DNA of 64,000 nt from Novosphingobium sp. NDB2Meth1 (GCF_900117425.1 NZ_FPEH01000016.1:248001-312000), one strand, 5' to 3'; positions 48,243 to 60,024 are shown, numbered from the stretch's first letter. Translations and numbers: made by a program. The notes: generated by a model not told the origin, from the sequence alone.

Positions 48243-49619
48243 ATGTTCGAGAACCCACCCACCCGCTGGCGCGATGAATGGCGCGCGACGCTGCACCTCG
48301 CTGCGCCGCTGGTGGGCGCGAACCTGCTGCAGATGGCGGTTTGGGCGGTCGATGTGATCTTCGTCGCGCGGCTCGGCCCGGTGGCGCTCGCGGCCTCGGC
48401 GCTCTCGGTCTCGCTGTTCGGTCTCCTCATCTGGAGCCTGACCGGCCTGGTCGGCGCGGCCTCGCCGCTGATCGCTGCCGAAATCGGTGCACGCAAACAT
48501 GCCGTGCGCGAAGTGCGCCGCACCGTGCGCATGGCCGGTTGGGCAGGTGTCATCGCCGGTGCAGGAGCGATGGGCATCTGCATCCTGGGCGGCCCGATCA
48601 TGCGCCTCACCGGGCAGAGCGAAGATGTCATCGCGCTCGCCGTGCCGTTCCTCGGCGTGCTGATGTGGGCGATGATCCCTGCCGTGCTTTCGGCGCTCTT
48701 GCGCACCGTCGTCTCGACCCTCGGCCGCCCGATGATCGGCACCGTGATCAACGGACTGGCGGTGGGCGTCAACGCGCTGGGCAACTACACGTTCGTGTTC
48801 GGCCACTTCGGCATGCCTGCGCTTGGCCTCACCGGCTCGGCCATCTCGAGCATCGTCACCGGGCTGTTCATGCTCGCGGCCTATATCGTGGTGATCCGCA
48901 GCGACCGGCGACTGCGGCGCTATCGTTTCGGCGGGCGCTGGTGGCGGCCCGACTGGGTGCGCTTTGTCGACGTGCTGCGCATCGGCATCCCCATCACCGC
49001 GACGATCATTGCCGAAGCAGGCATGTTCAACGGTGCGGCGTTCCTGATGGGCCGCATCGGCGAAGTGGAGCTTGCCGCGCACACCGTCGCGCTGCAGTTC
49101 GCCGCGTTCACGTTCCAGGTGCCATTCGGCATCGCGCAGGCGGCGACGATCCGCGTCGGCCTTGCCTATGGCGCGCGCGACAGAACCGCGATCACCCGTG
49201 CGGGGCAGGTCGCGCTTGTCCTCGGCATCGGTTTCATGGCGGCGATGGCGACGCTGATGCTGGTGTTCCCCAACCTGATCCTTGCCGCCTACATCGACCC
49301 GGCAGCCCCCGCCAACGCCCGGCTTGTCCAGCTGGCGACGCAGTACATGGTGGTCGCTGCGGCGTTCCAGATATTCGACGGCGCGCAGGCTGTCGGTGCA
49401 GCGCTGCTACGGGGCCTGCAGGACACGCGCGTGCCGATGGGTATCGCCCTGTTCGGCTACTGGATCCCGGGCATCGGCACCGCGCTGTGGCTGGGCCTGA
49501 TGACGCCGCTGCAGGGCCTGGGTGTGTGGATCGGGCTCGCAGTCGGACTCGTCGTGGTCGCCGCGCTGCTCCTCTTGCGCTGGTACCGCCGTGCCCGGCT
49601 GGGACTCCTCCCCTCCTAA
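48243..49619 (+). CDS. MATE-family efflux transporter
   Basis: Inner-membrane multidrug/organic-cation antiporter of 458 residues with twelve membrane segments in two homologous six-helix halves. The first helix region reads [21 protein letters not shown], then the conserved [19 protein letters not shown]. Helix 7 begins [20 protein letters not shown] and continues with [20 protein letters not shown]. The motif pattern fits the bacterial NorM/DinF-like branch using sodium or proton gradients. The substrate is unknown. It ends before the groES promoter region. Confidence 0.92.
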   Translation: MFENPPTRWRDEWRATLHLAAPLVGANLLQMAVWAVDVIFVARLGPVALAASALSVSLFGLLIWSLTGLVGAASPLIAAEIGARKHAVREVRRTVRMAGWAGVIAGAGAMGICILGGPIMRLTGQSEDVIALAVPFLGVLMWAMIPAVLSALLRTVVSTLGRPMIGTVINGLAVGVNALGNYTFVFGHFGMPALGLTGSAISSIVTGLFMLAAYIVVIRSDRRLRRYRFGGRWWRPDWVRFVDVLRIGIPITATIIAEAGMFNGAAFLMGRIGEVELAAHTVALQFAAFTFQVPFGIAQAATIRVGLAYGARDRTAITRAGQVALVLGIGFMAAMATLMLVFPNLILAAYIDPAAPANARLVQLATQYMVVAAAFQIFDGAQAVGAALLRGLQDTRVPMGIALFGYWIPGIGTALWLGLMTPLQGLGVWIGLAVGLVVVAALLLLRWYRRARLGLLPS

Positions 49620-49638
49620 AGAATCTTGCGTGGGGAGG

Positions 49639-49667
49639 TTGACGCCCCTTCGCCCCCCACCCATATC
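49639..49667 (+). promoter_or_regulatory. RpoH-like promoter of groESL
   Basis: TTGACG (49639-49644), 17-base spacer, CATATC within CCCATATCCG (49662-49667). This matches the alphaproteobacterial heat-shock sigma pattern CTTGAC/CCATAT, and partly sigma-70. It is directly followed by the CIRCE element. Confidence 0.65.
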
Positions 49668-49675
49668 CGCGGCGC

Positions 49676-49700
49676 TGGCACTCTCTACCCGAGAGTGCCA
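49676..49700. promoter_or_regulatory. CIRCE operator (HrcA binding site)
   Basis: TGGCACTC (49676-49683), nine-base spacer, GAGTGCCA (49693-49700): a perfect 8-base dyad with the canonical CIRCE core GCACTC-N9-GAGTGC. It lies just downstream of the promoter, so HrcA would block initiation of groESL. Confidence 0.92.
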
Positions 49701-49737
49701 AGTGCCATTTCAGTATCATGGAACAAGGGAGATACCC

Positions 49738-51718
<1,981 letters not shown>

Positions 51719-51748
51719 GTCCGCGCCCTCAGGCAGTTACGGAAGAAA

Positions 51749-51785
51749 ACGGGGCCGGAGGGGAAACCTTCCGGCCCCTTTTTCT
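51749..51785 (+). terminator. Rho-independent terminator after groEL
   Basis: GGGGCCGGA...TTCCGGCCCC stem with an AAAC-containing loop, followed by TTTTTC. It closes the groESL operon. Confidence 0.9.
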
Positions 51786-51957
51786 ATGCCGATGGTTCAT
51801 GTTCAAGTATCTAACGGTAGAAATAGATCCAGATTACGCCTAATATCAGTTTAACAAGGCTCAGCAGACCTGTCTTAAGCACGCAGTAATAGCTTGATCC
51901 ATGACAACGTCTGATCGTCCCGGCGCGGGTACGGGGACCTGTCGATGGAGAAAATTC

Positions 51958-54216
51958 ATGCGATATGCGGGCTTTGGGCTCATGGCGGCGGCGGCCGCCC
52001 TGTGCGCTTCCGGGTATGCGGCACCTGCCGCTGCCCAGACGGTGCAGACATCTCCGGCGAATGCGGTGTGGAAGCCGCTGGCAATCGGCGGCGGCGGCTA
52101 CATCGTCGGGATCAACCTTCACCCCAACGGCATCGACCGCATCGTCCGCACCGACACCTACGGTGCCTATATCTGGCGCGGCAATGCCTGGGCGCAGCTT
52201 GTCACGACGGCATCGATGCCGGTGGAGGACCGCCATGTCACCGGGGTCGGCGCGGTCGATGCGGTGTTCGCACCGAGCGACGCCAACCGCGTCTACCTGT
52301 TCTTCAACGACCGGCTCTACCGCAGCGATGACAAGGGCGTGAGCTTCACGCGGCTGGCCGGGTTCGGCACGGCTGCCAGCAACGCCAACGACAGCTACCG
52401 GGACATCAGCTACAAGGTCGCGGTCGACCCGGTGAACCCGGACGTTCTCTATGTCGGCACGCGCGACGACGGCCTGCGCCGCTCGGTCGATGGCGGCGCG
52501 ACATGGACCACCATCGCCGCTGTTCCTGTCGGCTTCCACGCCAGAAACGCCGACGGCAAGGTGACCGATGCAGGCGCGGGCATTTCCATCCTGTTCGATG
52601 GGAGGAGCGGGGCGAGCGCCGGCCTTACGCGGATCATCTACGCCGGCTCCTGGAAGAACGGCATCTGGCAATCGCGAGATGGCGGCGCCAGCTGGCAGCA
52701 GATCGCAAACGGCAACGCCTCGCCCAGCTACCTCGCGCGCGGCGATGTCGACCTTGGGGGACGGCTGCTCGTGACCGACGAGGAAAGCGGCAAAGTCTGG
52801 CGCCGTGAAGGCTCGGGCTGGCGCGATCTCGGTGCGACGGTCAATGCCCGGGCCGTGACGGTGGACCCCACCTCGGCGAACCGCATCTATGCTTTCAGCG
52901 GCGGGGGCGAGGCAGCCCGCAGCCTTGATGGCGGCGCCAGCTGGACCAAGCTCACCTATCCCAATGCCCTGGCGGCACCGCGCGACGTGCCGTGGATCGC
53001 CTGGACGGACAATGCGTTCTTCACCACGTCAGATGTGCGTTTCGACCCCCTCAGGAAAGGTCGGCTATGGGTCGGGCAGGGTTTCGGGGTGTGGAAAGCG
53101 GACGTTGCGGACACCGACACCGGAATCAGATGGCTCGCGGAAAGCCGCGGCATCGAACAGCTGGTGGTGAATGATATCGTCGCCCCGCCCGGAGGCGCAC
53201 CGGTGGTCGCGGCGTGGGATCAAGGCCTGTTCTACAAGGACAAACCCGACGTGTTCGCAGCACGGCGCGGGCCAACCCGTCGCTTCAATTCGGCGTGGGA
53301 CGTCGATGCCAGTGCATATCGCACCGGATTTCTCGCCGCAGCGGTCTCGGACCACCGGTTCTGTTGCGGCGGGGACGGGCTCAACATCCAGTCAGGCTAT
53401 TCGCTCAACGGTGGCCGTTCGTGGGTGCGCTTTCCCACCCAGCCGACGCCGCCGGGGTCGAACCCCGCTGACGATTATCGCTTCGCCTTCGGCAGCATAG
53501 CGGTTTCAGCAAACACGAGCCGAATTGTATGGATGCCGGCGGGCGATGGCGTTCCCGCCACAACCGGAGACTTCGGCAAGACCTGGACTTTTGCCAGTTT
53601 CCCGCCACCCGATCCGGGCGAATCGGCAGGTTGGAATGGGGGCTTCTATCTCAACCGCAAGATCCTTGCGGCCGACCGGGTCGTGAGCAACCGCTTCTAT
53701 GTCGTCAACACCTCCTTCAACACCACGACCTACGCCCCGGGCAAAAACGCCGGCGTGTGGCGGTCCAACGATGGTGGCCGAACGTGGGAGCAGGTCTTCA
53801 AGGGCAAGCTTACAGACTGGGCTATCTGGAACGCGAAACTGGTCGCCATGCCGGGCCGGACCGGCAATCTGTTCTTCACGCCCGGCAAGCTGGACGGCGA
53901 TCCGGATATTCCGCTGATGCGCTCCGAGGACAGCGGGCGGACCTGGCTGCCGGTCGCATCCGTCAGCAAGGTCCATGCGATCGGGTTCGGCGCGCCGCGC
54001 AACGCCGACGGGCCTGCGGCGATCTACGTCGCGGGGAGCGTCAACGATCAGTACGGCATCTGGCGCTCGGCCGACAATGGCGCGACATGGCAGGGTATGG
54101 GCTATCCGAACCAGAGCCTTGACACCGTCTCGACCATCGATGGCGACAAGCGGACCTTCGGCGTTGTCTATGTCGGCTTCACCGGTTCGGGTGCCGCCTA
54201 TGGGACGATGCCCTGA
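51958..54216 (+). CDS. Secreted BNR/Asp-box beta-propeller protein (GH74/sialidase-like)
   Basis: A 752-residue exported protein. The ATG at 51958 has a GGAG site seven bases upstream and a signal peptide (MRYAGFGLMAAAAALCASGY...AAAQ). A start 57 bases earlier would extend it with a non-signal sequence. At least eight Asp-box motifs (S-x-D-x-G-x-S/T-W) occur: SVDGGATW, SRDGGASW, SLDGGASW, SNDGGRTW, SEDSGRTW, SADNGATW and weaker SDDKGVSF and SLNGGRSW. These mark tandem seven-bladed propellers. The N-terminal GGGGYIVGINLHPNGIDRIV resembles GH74 xyloglucanases. Catalytic aspartates cannot be confirmed by eye, so a non-hydrolytic sortilin/YCF48-like role is possible. It lies downstream of an AT-rich 115-base stretch. 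Confidence 0.8.
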   Translation: MRYAGFGLMAAAAALCASGYAAPAAAQTVQTSPANAVWKPLAIGGGGYIVGINLHPNGIDRIVRTDTYGAYIWRGNAWAQLVTTASMPVEDRHVTGVGAVDAVFAPSDANRVYLFFNDRLYRSDDKGVSFTRLAGFGTAASNANDSYRDISYKVAVDPVNPDVLYVGTRDDGLRRSVDGGATWTTIAAVPVGFHARNADGKVTDAGAGISILFDGRSGASAGLTRIIYAGSWKNGIWQSRDGGASWQQIANGNASPSYLARGDVDLGGRLLVTDEESGKVWRREGSGWRDLGATVNARAVTVDPTSANRIYAFSGGGEAARSLDGGASWTKLTYPNALAAPRDVPWIAWTDNAFFTTSDVRFDPLRKGRLWVGQGFGVWKADVADTDTGIRWLAESRGIEQLVVNDIVAPPGGAPVVAAWDQGLFYKDKPDVFAARRGPTRRFNSAWDVDASAYRTGFLAAAVSDHRFCCGGDGLNIQSGYSLNGGRSWVRFPTQPTPPGSNPADDYRFAFGSIAVSANTSRIVWMPAGDGVPATTGDFGKTWTFASFPPPDPGESAGWNGGFYLNRKILAADRVVSNRFYVVNTSFNTTTYAPGKNAGVWRSNDGGRTWEQVFKGKLTDWAIWNAKLVAMPGRTGNLFFTPGKLDGDPDIPLMRSEDSGRTWLPVASVSKVHAIGFGAPRNADGPAAIYVAGSVNDQYGIWRSADNGATWQGMGYPNQSLDTVSTIDGDKRTFGVVYVGFTGSGAAYGTMP

Positions 54217-54302
54217 CGCCGCAGCCTAAGCGCCAAGCCCATGGACAGATGCCTCCGGATCGGTAGTTTCCCCCTGAAACCAAAGCACACGAGGGGGAAG
54301 GG

Positions 54303-55490
54303 ATGCGGAAGTGGACATGGGCTCTCGGCGCGGTGGCACTCGCCGGGCTTGGCGGCCTTGGCTGGTACGCCAGCCTCGATGCGGAGACGAGGGGACTGCT
54401 CGCGGCCATGCCGACCAACCGCGATGTGCTGATGTGGACGATCCCGCAGCGCGATGCGGCGTTCCGGGCGATGGACCGGCTGCCGGTGCTGGCGGAGGCG
54501 CGCGAGATCGCGCCTTCGGATCATCCGCTGCCGCTGTCGCCCGGCAAGCCGCTGAATGTGCCCGGGATCGACGCCTATATGGCGAGCCAGCGCGCGGCGG
54601 GGTTGGTGATCGTGCAGGACGGCAAGGTCCGGCTGGAGCGCTACGGGCTCGGCTTCGATGCCAAGGGGCGGTGGACGAGCTTCTCGGTGGCGAAGTCGTT
54701 CACTTCCACGCTGGTCGGTGCAGCGATCAAGGATGGCTACATCAAGAGCCTTGATGACAAGGTCAGCCAGTACATCCCGGACCTCAAGGGCTCGGCCTAT
54801 GACGACGTCAGCGTGGCGCAGCTGCTCACGATGAGTTCGGGCGTGCGCTGGAACGAGGATTACGAGGATCCCAAGGCCGACGTCGCGATGTTTAACAATG
54901 CAGAACCCGAAAAGGGAATGGACGCGACGGTGAGCTATATGCGCAAGCTCCCCCGCGCGCATCCGCCGGGCACGGTGTGGCACTACAACACGGGCGAGAC
55001 CAACCTGATCGGCGTGCTGGTCTCGTCGGCCACGAAGAAGCCGCTGGCGCAGTACCTCGAGGAGAAGATCTGGAAGCCGGCGGGCATGGAAGCCAAGGCG
55101 ACATGGCTGCTCGGCAAGACCGGGCACGAGATCGCCGGGTGTTGCCTGCAGGCCGCGACGCGCGACTTTGCGCGGATGGGACTGTTCGTACTCGCCAACG
55201 GGAATGCGGGCGGGCAGCAGATCGTGCCGACGGACTGGTTTGCGGCCGCGATCCACAAGCAGAAGGACATCGGCGAGCCGGGCAAGGGCTATGGCTACCA
55301 GTGGTGGACCTATGACGACGGCTCGGTCGCGGCCCAGGGCATCTTCGGGCAGGGCATTTTCATCGATCCCAAGCGGCGGCTGGTGATCGCCAGCAATGCC
55401 GACTGGACCCGCGCCACCAAAGGCCCCGAAGGTGATGCGCGCGAGGCGTTCTACCAGAAGGTGCAGGCGCTGATCGACGCGGGGAACTGA
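54303..55490 (+). CDS. Serine hydrolase of the beta-lactamase fold, membrane-anchored or exported (395 aa)
   Basis: The N-terminal hydrophobic segment (MRKWTWALGAVALAGLGGLGW) suggests a signal anchor. The nucleophile motif SVAK is at 128-131 (SFSVAKSFTSTLVG), the tyrosine motif YNT at 228-230 (WHYNTGETNL), and the third element around GIFGQGIFIDPKRRLV. The order resembles the 6-aminohexanoate-oligomer hydrolase/penicillin-recognising group. Its natural substrate is unknown. A ribosome-binding site GAGGGG precedes the ATG. It lies 86 bases after the propeller gene and 125 before the M28 peptidase, all on the plus strand. Confidence 0.87.
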   Translation: MRKWTWALGAVALAGLGGLGWYASLDAETRGLLAAMPTNRDVLMWTIPQRDAAFRAMDRLPVLAEAREIAPSDHPLPLSPGKPLNVPGIDAYMASQRAAGLVIVQDGKVRLERYGLGFDAKGRWTSFSVAKSFTSTLVGAAIKDGYIKSLDDKVSQYIPDLKGSAYDDVSVAQLLTMSSGVRWNEDYEDPKADVAMFNNAEPEKGMDATVSYMRKLPRAHPPGTVWHYNTGETNLIGVLVSSATKKPLAQYLEEKIWKPAGMEAKATWLLGKTGHEIAGCCLQAATRDFARMGLFVLANGNAGGQQIVPTDWFAAAIHKQKDIGEPGKGYGYQWWTYDDGSVAAQGIFGQGIFIDPKRRLVIASNADWTRATKGPEGDAREAFYQKVQALIDAGN

Positions 55491-55615
55491 CTCCCACGCT
55501 GTCCTGTGTCCATTGTGCAAGCCTGCGGGGGATTCAGCGCGAGTCCCCCAAGGGCCAATGGACAATGCCGCATTGCGGAACTTAAGCCCCCGGCCTTGCT
55601 TGGGGGAGGATGGCG

Positions 55616-57286
55616 ATGCGCAAGGCGGTCTGGGGTGTGGCCCTTGGAATGGTGGCGTTGTCTGCCGCGGCCCATGCCGAGGGCGTGAAGCCAACGCCCG
55701 TTCCGACCTTGCAGAAGCCCGGCTTCGATCAGATCCGCGAAGCAGACCTGCGCGCCGACCTGACCTTCCTCGCCTCCGACGCCTTGCTTGGCCGCATGTC
55801 GCTCCAGCCGGGTGATGACGCCGCCGTGCAGTGGATCGCCGCCGAGTTCGCCAAGGCCGGTCTCCAGCCCGGCGCCACCGACGCGAAAGGCGCGCCGAGC
55901 TGGTACCAGATCGTGCCGCTGGTCGAGTATCGCCCGAACCCGGCCGCGAACGGCCTGACGCTGCGGATCGGCGCCGCCGAGCAGAGCTGGAAGGCGCCCG
56001 ACGTGCTCGGCGGCTATCGCGACGACGTGGACCTGACGGCCCCGCTCGTCTTCGCGGGGTACGGCATTACCGCGCCCGGCGTCGGTTATGACGACTACAA
56101 GGGCCTCGATGTGCGCGGGAAAGTCGTTCTCGTGTTCGAGCACGAGCCGCAGGAGAACGACCCCGCCTCGCGCTTCAACGGGACCGGCAACACGCGCCAT
56201 GCCACCAACCGCGTGAAGGCGCTCAACGCACAGGCGCACGGGGCGCTGGCGGTGCTGGTGGTGGCCGAGCCGAACCGCAAGCATCCCTCCAACCTCGAGC
56301 GCGTCAACCGCATCGGCGGCAGCGCCAGGCGCGTCCCCCCGCTGCCGGGCCAGGCGCTGCCCGATGATGAACTCCGCATTCCGGTGCTGACCGTTTCCGA
56401 TGCCGTCGGCGCCGCGCTGCTCGCAAAGGCGGGCATGACCCCGCAGGCGCTGCAGAGCGCGATCGACACCGGCCTCGCGCCGCAATCGCGCGCGCTGGCC
56501 GAAACCTCCGTGGCGCTCCACCTCGAGAATACCTCACGCACGCGCGGCGTGTCGGCCAATGTCGTCGGCCTGCTGCCGGGTTCGGACCCGGCGCTGGCGC
56601 CCGAAACGGTGATCATCAGCGCGCACCACGATCACGATGGAAGCACCACAGGCAATGGGGGACCGGAGATCTGGCACGGCGCGGACGACAACGGTTCGGG
56701 CACGGTGGGCGTCGTGGCGCTGGCGCGGGCATTCATGGCCAATCCGGTGAAACCGAAGCGCTCGATCCTGTTCACGGTGTTCGCGGCGGAAGAGCGCGGG
56801 CTGCTTGGCAGCTACTACATGGCGATGCACCCGCTGCGCCCGCTCGCGACGACTCGTGCGATGATCAATTTCGACATGATCGGACGCAACGAGGAGGCAA
56901 GCGACCAGACCACGGGCCTGATCGAGATCCCGAAGGACACGACCAACCGGCTCAACCTTATCGGCGCGACCTACAGCCCGGACTTCAACCGTACTGTGCA
57001 GGCCGCCAATCGCAGTGTCGGGCTCGATCTCGACGACCGCTTCGACCACGAGAACGCGCTGAACGTGTTCTTCCGCAGCGACCAGTTTCCCTTCGTTCTG
57101 AAGGACGTGCCGGCGATGTGGTTCAACACCGGCTTCCATCCCGATTACCACCACACCACCGACACCGCAGACCGGATCAACTACCCCAAGATGACGAAGA
57201 TCGTGAAGCTGGCCTATCTCTCCGCCTGGCGCTTCGCCAGCGAGGCCGCGCCTCCGGCTTTCGTGCCCGATCCGGCGGGCCACTGA
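55616..57286 (+). CDS. Exported M28-family zinc peptidase
   Basis: A 556-residue aminopeptidase-type enzyme with a signal peptide (MRKAVWGVALGMVALSAAAH). The start at 55616 is preferred over the ATG at 55610 because the GGGGGAGG site is then correctly spaced. A protease-associated domain is inserted in the first half (DDVDLTAPLVFAGYGITAPG). Zinc ligands are in ISAHHDHDG (His337/338), GADDNGSGT, EERGLLGS, FDMIGRNEE and FHPDYHHTTDT. All five ligand positions are present. It cleaves peptide substrates in the periplasm or outside the cell. The last part reads RINYPKMTKIVKLAYL, typical of the family. Confidence 0.92.
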   Translation: MRKAVWGVALGMVALSAAAHAEGVKPTPVPTLQKPGFDQIREADLRADLTFLASDALLGRMSLQPGDDAAVQWIAAEFAKAGLQPGATDAKGAPSWYQIVPLVEYRPNPAANGLTLRIGAAEQSWKAPDVLGGYRDDVDLTAPLVFAGYGITAPGVGYDDYKGLDVRGKVVLVFEHEPQENDPASRFNGTGNTRHATNRVKALNAQAHGALAVLVVAEPNRKHPSNLERVNRIGGSARRVPPLPGQALPDDELRIPVLTVSDAVGAALLAKAGMTPQALQSAIDTGLAPQSRALAETSVALHLENTSRTRGVSANVVGLLPGSDPALAPETVIISAHHDHDGSTTGNGGPEIWHGADDNGSGTVGVVALARAFMANPVKPKRSILFTVFAAEERGLLGSYYMAMHPLRPLATTRAMINFDMIGRNEEASDQTTGLIEIPKDTTNRLNLIGATYSPDFNRTVQAANRSVGLDLDDRFDHENALNVFFRSDQFPFVLKDVPAMWFNTGFHPDYHHTTDTADRINYPKMTKIVKLAYLSAWRFASEAAPPAFVPDPAGH

Positions 57287-57407
57287 CACCCGCGCCGCCT
57301 CGCACCTGCCCCTTCGGGTCATGTGTGAAATCGATTTGACACTCTTTCTGTAAAGACGGATTGTCACCCATCCGGCAGCGCCGCTGCCCACCACGGAGGG
57401 CCGCCGC

Positions 57408-58214
57408 ATGCCCGACCAGTTTCCCATGGAACCCACTGCCAGCCTTTCGGTCGAGACGGTCGTCTCGGTGCGCCACTGGAACGAGTTCCTGTTCTCGTTC
57501 ACGATCACCCGCCCGCCGAGCTTCCGCTTCCGCTCGGGCGAGTTCGTGATGATCGGCCTCATGGGGGACAACGGTCGCCCGCTGCTGCGCGCCTATTCGA
57601 TGGCTTCGCCCGCCTATGACGAAGTGCTGGAGTTCCTCTCGATCAAGGTGCCGGACGGCCCGCTGACGTCACGGCTGCAGAAGATCAAGGAAGGCGACCA
57701 GATCTTCCTTGGCCGCAAACCGACCGGCACGCTGGTGGCCGATGCGCTGCTGCCGGGACGCCGCTTGTTTCTGCTCGGCACCGGTACGGGCCTCGCGCCG
57801 TGGATGTCGCTGATCCGCGATCCCGATATCTACGACCGGTTCGAACAGATCGCGGTGGTCCATTCGGTGCGCGGCGTATCGGATCTTGCCTACCGCGACA
57901 TGCTGGAAGCGCGGCTGGCGGATGATCCGCTGGTGGGCGAATACGCGGCGGAACGGCTGACCTATATCCCGACCGTGACGCGCGAACCCTTCCACACCAA
58001 CAAGCGCATCGAGGGGCTGATGCTGGATGGTACGCTGTTCCAGGGTTCGCTCGGCGATCCGAAGAACTTCGATCCCGAACACGACCGCGTGATGCTCTGC
58101 GGATCGATGACCATGATCAAGGAAGTCGCCGCGATGCTCGAGGGTTTCGGGTTTACCGAGGGCGCGAACTCGCACCCCGGTGAGTATGTGATCGAGCGCG
58201 CCTTCGTCGGTTAG
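57408..58214 (+). CDS. fpr: Ferredoxin-NADP(+) reductase (subclass II)
   Basis: A 268-residue FAD enzyme exchanging electrons between NADPH and ferredoxin or flavodoxin, important in redox balance and oxidative stress. The FAD-binding motif is LRAYSMASP, with VPDGPLTSRLQ; the NADP motif is LLGTGTGLAPWMSLI; and the C-terminal MLCGSMTMIKEV and GFTEGANSHPGEYVIERAFVG are typical of bacterial subclass II enzymes that end shortly after the flavin-contacting residue. The ATG follows a GGAGGG site. The 120-base upstream region has no obvious SoxR box; a TTGACA at 57334-57339 may be its promoter. Confidence 0.93.
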   Translation: MPDQFPMEPTASLSVETVVSVRHWNEFLFSFTITRPPSFRFRSGEFVMIGLMGDNGRPLLRAYSMASPAYDEVLEFLSIKVPDGPLTSRLQKIKEGDQIFLGRKPTGTLVADALLPGRRLFLLGTGTGLAPWMSLIRDPDIYDRFEQIAVVHSVRGVSDLAYRDMLEARLADDPLVGEYAAERLTYIPTVTREPFHTNKRIEGLMLDGTLFQGSLGDPKNFDPEHDRVMLCGSMTMIKEVAAMLEGFGFTEGANSHPGEYVIERAFVG

Positions 58215-58732
58215 GGCAAGCGTTCCAGCAAGATGAGTTGCGCGCCGTGGTCCGCTTCTGCGCCATAGCGCACGAAGCCGAGCTTGTCCGCGACGGCAAG
58301 CGACGGCAGGTTGGTATCGTTGATCATGCAGGCGACGCGCCGTCCCGGGAAGGCGGCGTCGAACCACCCCAGCGCGGCGCGGGCGGCTTCGGTCGCGATG
58401 CCTTGGCCCCAAGTCTTGCGCGCGAAGATCCAGCCGATCTCCGGTGTGTCATCAAGACCCTGACCGATGCCGCGCCATGAGTGGAATACGCCGCAAATGC
58501 CCAGCACGTCATCGGTGCCCCGTGCCCGGCAGACGAATGTGCCGTACCCGTAAAGCGCCCATGACCCGGCGTTGCGGCAGAGCCGATTGAACTCCTCGAC
58601 AGGATCGGTCGGCCGGTTGCCGAGGTGGCGGCGAACCTCGTCATCCGCCAGCAGATCGACCAGCGCGGCATGATCGCGCGCCGCCGGACGCCAGAGGTCG
58701 AGGCGCTGCGTCGAGAGTTCGGGTCCGTTCAT
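58211..58732 (-). CDS. GNAT-family N-acetyltransferase (RimJ/RimL type)
   Basis: A 173-residue acetyltransferase starting MNGPELSTQRLDLWRPAARD, which is the RimJ/RimL-type opening. The acetyl-CoA-binding motif is KTWGQGIATEAARAALGWF, followed by VACMINDTNLPSLAVADKLGF. The substrate may be a ribosomal protein N-terminus, an antibiotic or a small molecule; it is not known. Its ATG overlaps the TGA of the DUF445 gene, so translation is coupled. It is convergent with fpr (four-base overlap). The extended upstream open frame is not similar to the family. Confidence 0.87.
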   Translation of the reverse strand: MNGPELSTQRLDLWRPAARDHAALVDLLADDEVRRHLGNRPTDPVEEFNRLCRNAGSWALYGYGTFVCRARGTDDVLGICGVFHSWRGIGQGLDDTPEIGWIFARKTWGQGIATEAARAALGWFDAAFPGRRVACMINDTNLPSLAVADKLGFVRYGAEADHGAQLILLERLP

Positions 58733-59958
58733 AGCGCGACGTCTACCGCGTGGATCGCCACGCCGACAAGTCCGCCGACCAAGGTGCCGTTGATGCGGAT
58801 GAACTGGAGGTCGCGCCCGACCGCGCCTTCGATCCGGTCCGTCACCGTGCGGGCATCCCAACGACGCACCGTTTCGGAGACGAGCCGGACGATCTCACCG
58901 CCATGGCGCGTGGCAACGCCGACCAGCGTGCGGCGGGCGAAGCGGTTCACCAGCAGTTGCAGCCGAGCATCGTGCTGGAGCGCACGGCCGAGCTCCGCCA
59001 GCGATGCGCCGATCCGGTCACTGCCGCCCCCGCTGCCGCCGGAGCGCACGGCTCCCAGCAACTGGGCCCGGCCCCGTTCCCACAGGCCATCGAGCCACGC
59101 AGCAAACGCGGGGTTGGCCATGACGTCGCGCTTCATCGCCTCCACCCGCGCGTGCATCGCCGGATCGTTGACGAGCGCCTCGGCAAGCGATTCGAGGCTT
59201 TCCTCGATCTTGAGGCGAAGAGGATGGTCCGCGATCACCACCGTCTCGGCGAGCAGCTTGTAGAGCCCGTCGAGGATGCCGTTGGCGAGCCGCCCGTCGA
59301 GGCCCGTCCAGCGCACGATGGTGTTCGCCTTGTCGTGGATGATACGCCGCACGAGGTCCTCGTTGGCCTCGAGTGCCTCGGCCGAGCGGCGGATCAGCGC
59401 CTCGATCAGCGGCATGTGGCGGCCTTCGGCGATCATCGCCCTGAGCAGGTTGCCGAGGAGGGGCGCAAGTGCCAGCCGTTCGATCCGGCTGCGCAGGGCT
59501 GCCTTGGCCATGCCGCCGAGCTTTTCCTGATCGAGCGATTCGAGCACATCGGCAATGAGGCTGGCGGCCCCTGCGCCGAGGCGGCTCTCGCCGGGGCGCG
59601 GATTGGCGAGGTACTGGCCTGCAGCATTCGCTGCGTTCAGGCCGCGCAGGCGGCGGGCGACGACCGGTGGCGTAAGGAAATTCGCCTTGAGAAAAGCCGC
59701 CATCGAATCGGCAATGCGGTCCTTGTTATCGGGAATGATCGCGGTGTGGGGGATCGGCAGACCGAGCGGGTGGCGGAACAGCGCGGTCACCGCGAACCAA
59801 TCGGCCAGTCCACCGACCATCGCCGCTTCCGCGAAAGCCCGCAGGAAACCCCAGCCGGCGTGCTGCGTCTCAAGCTGACGGGCCGCAAGAAACAAGGCGG
59901 CCATGAGCAGCAACAGGGCCGTGGCAAACAGCCGCATGCGGCGCGCCGGGTCAGCCAT
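58729..59958 (-). CDS. DUF445-family membrane protein (409 aa)
   Basis: Starts with a membrane helix (FATALLLLMAALFLAARQL), then the conserved DUF445 block FAEAAMVGGLADWFAVTALF followed by RHPLGLPIPHTAIIP and KDRIADSMAAFL. A long helical middle part follows, and the family C-terminal end GRDLQFIRINGTLVGGLVGV (a second membrane helix). This topology, with both ends in the membrane and a large helical domain in the cytoplasm or periplasm, is typical of YjiN-like proteins. Function unknown. The gene overlaps the downstream GNAT gene. It lies 66 bases after the RND pump stop and could belong to the same transcript. Confidence 0.9.
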   Translation of the reverse strand: MADPARRMRLFATALLLLMAALFLAARQLETQHAGWGFLRAFAEAAMVGGLADWFAVTALFRHPLGLPIPHTAIIPDNKDRIADSMAAFLKANFLTPPVVARRLRGLNAANAAGQYLANPRPGESRLGAGAASLIADVLESLDQEKLGGMAKAALRSRIERLALAPLLGNLLRAMIAEGRHMPLIEALIRRSAEALEANEDLVRRIIHDKANTIVRWTGLDGRLANGILDGLYKLLAETVVIADHPLRLKIEESLESLAEALVNDPAMHARVEAMKRDVMANPAFAAWLDGLWERGRAQLLGAVRSGGSGGGSDRIGASLAELGRALQHDARLQLLVNRFARRTLVGVATRHGGEIVRLVSETVRRWDARTVTDRIEGAVGRDLQFIRINGTLVGGLVGVAIHAVDVAL

Positions 59959-60024
59959 CGGTCGCTCCTGATGGCATCGGCAGGTCTGCCACTCGGCGGG
60001 CGGAGGATCCCCTTGGCGTCGCGA

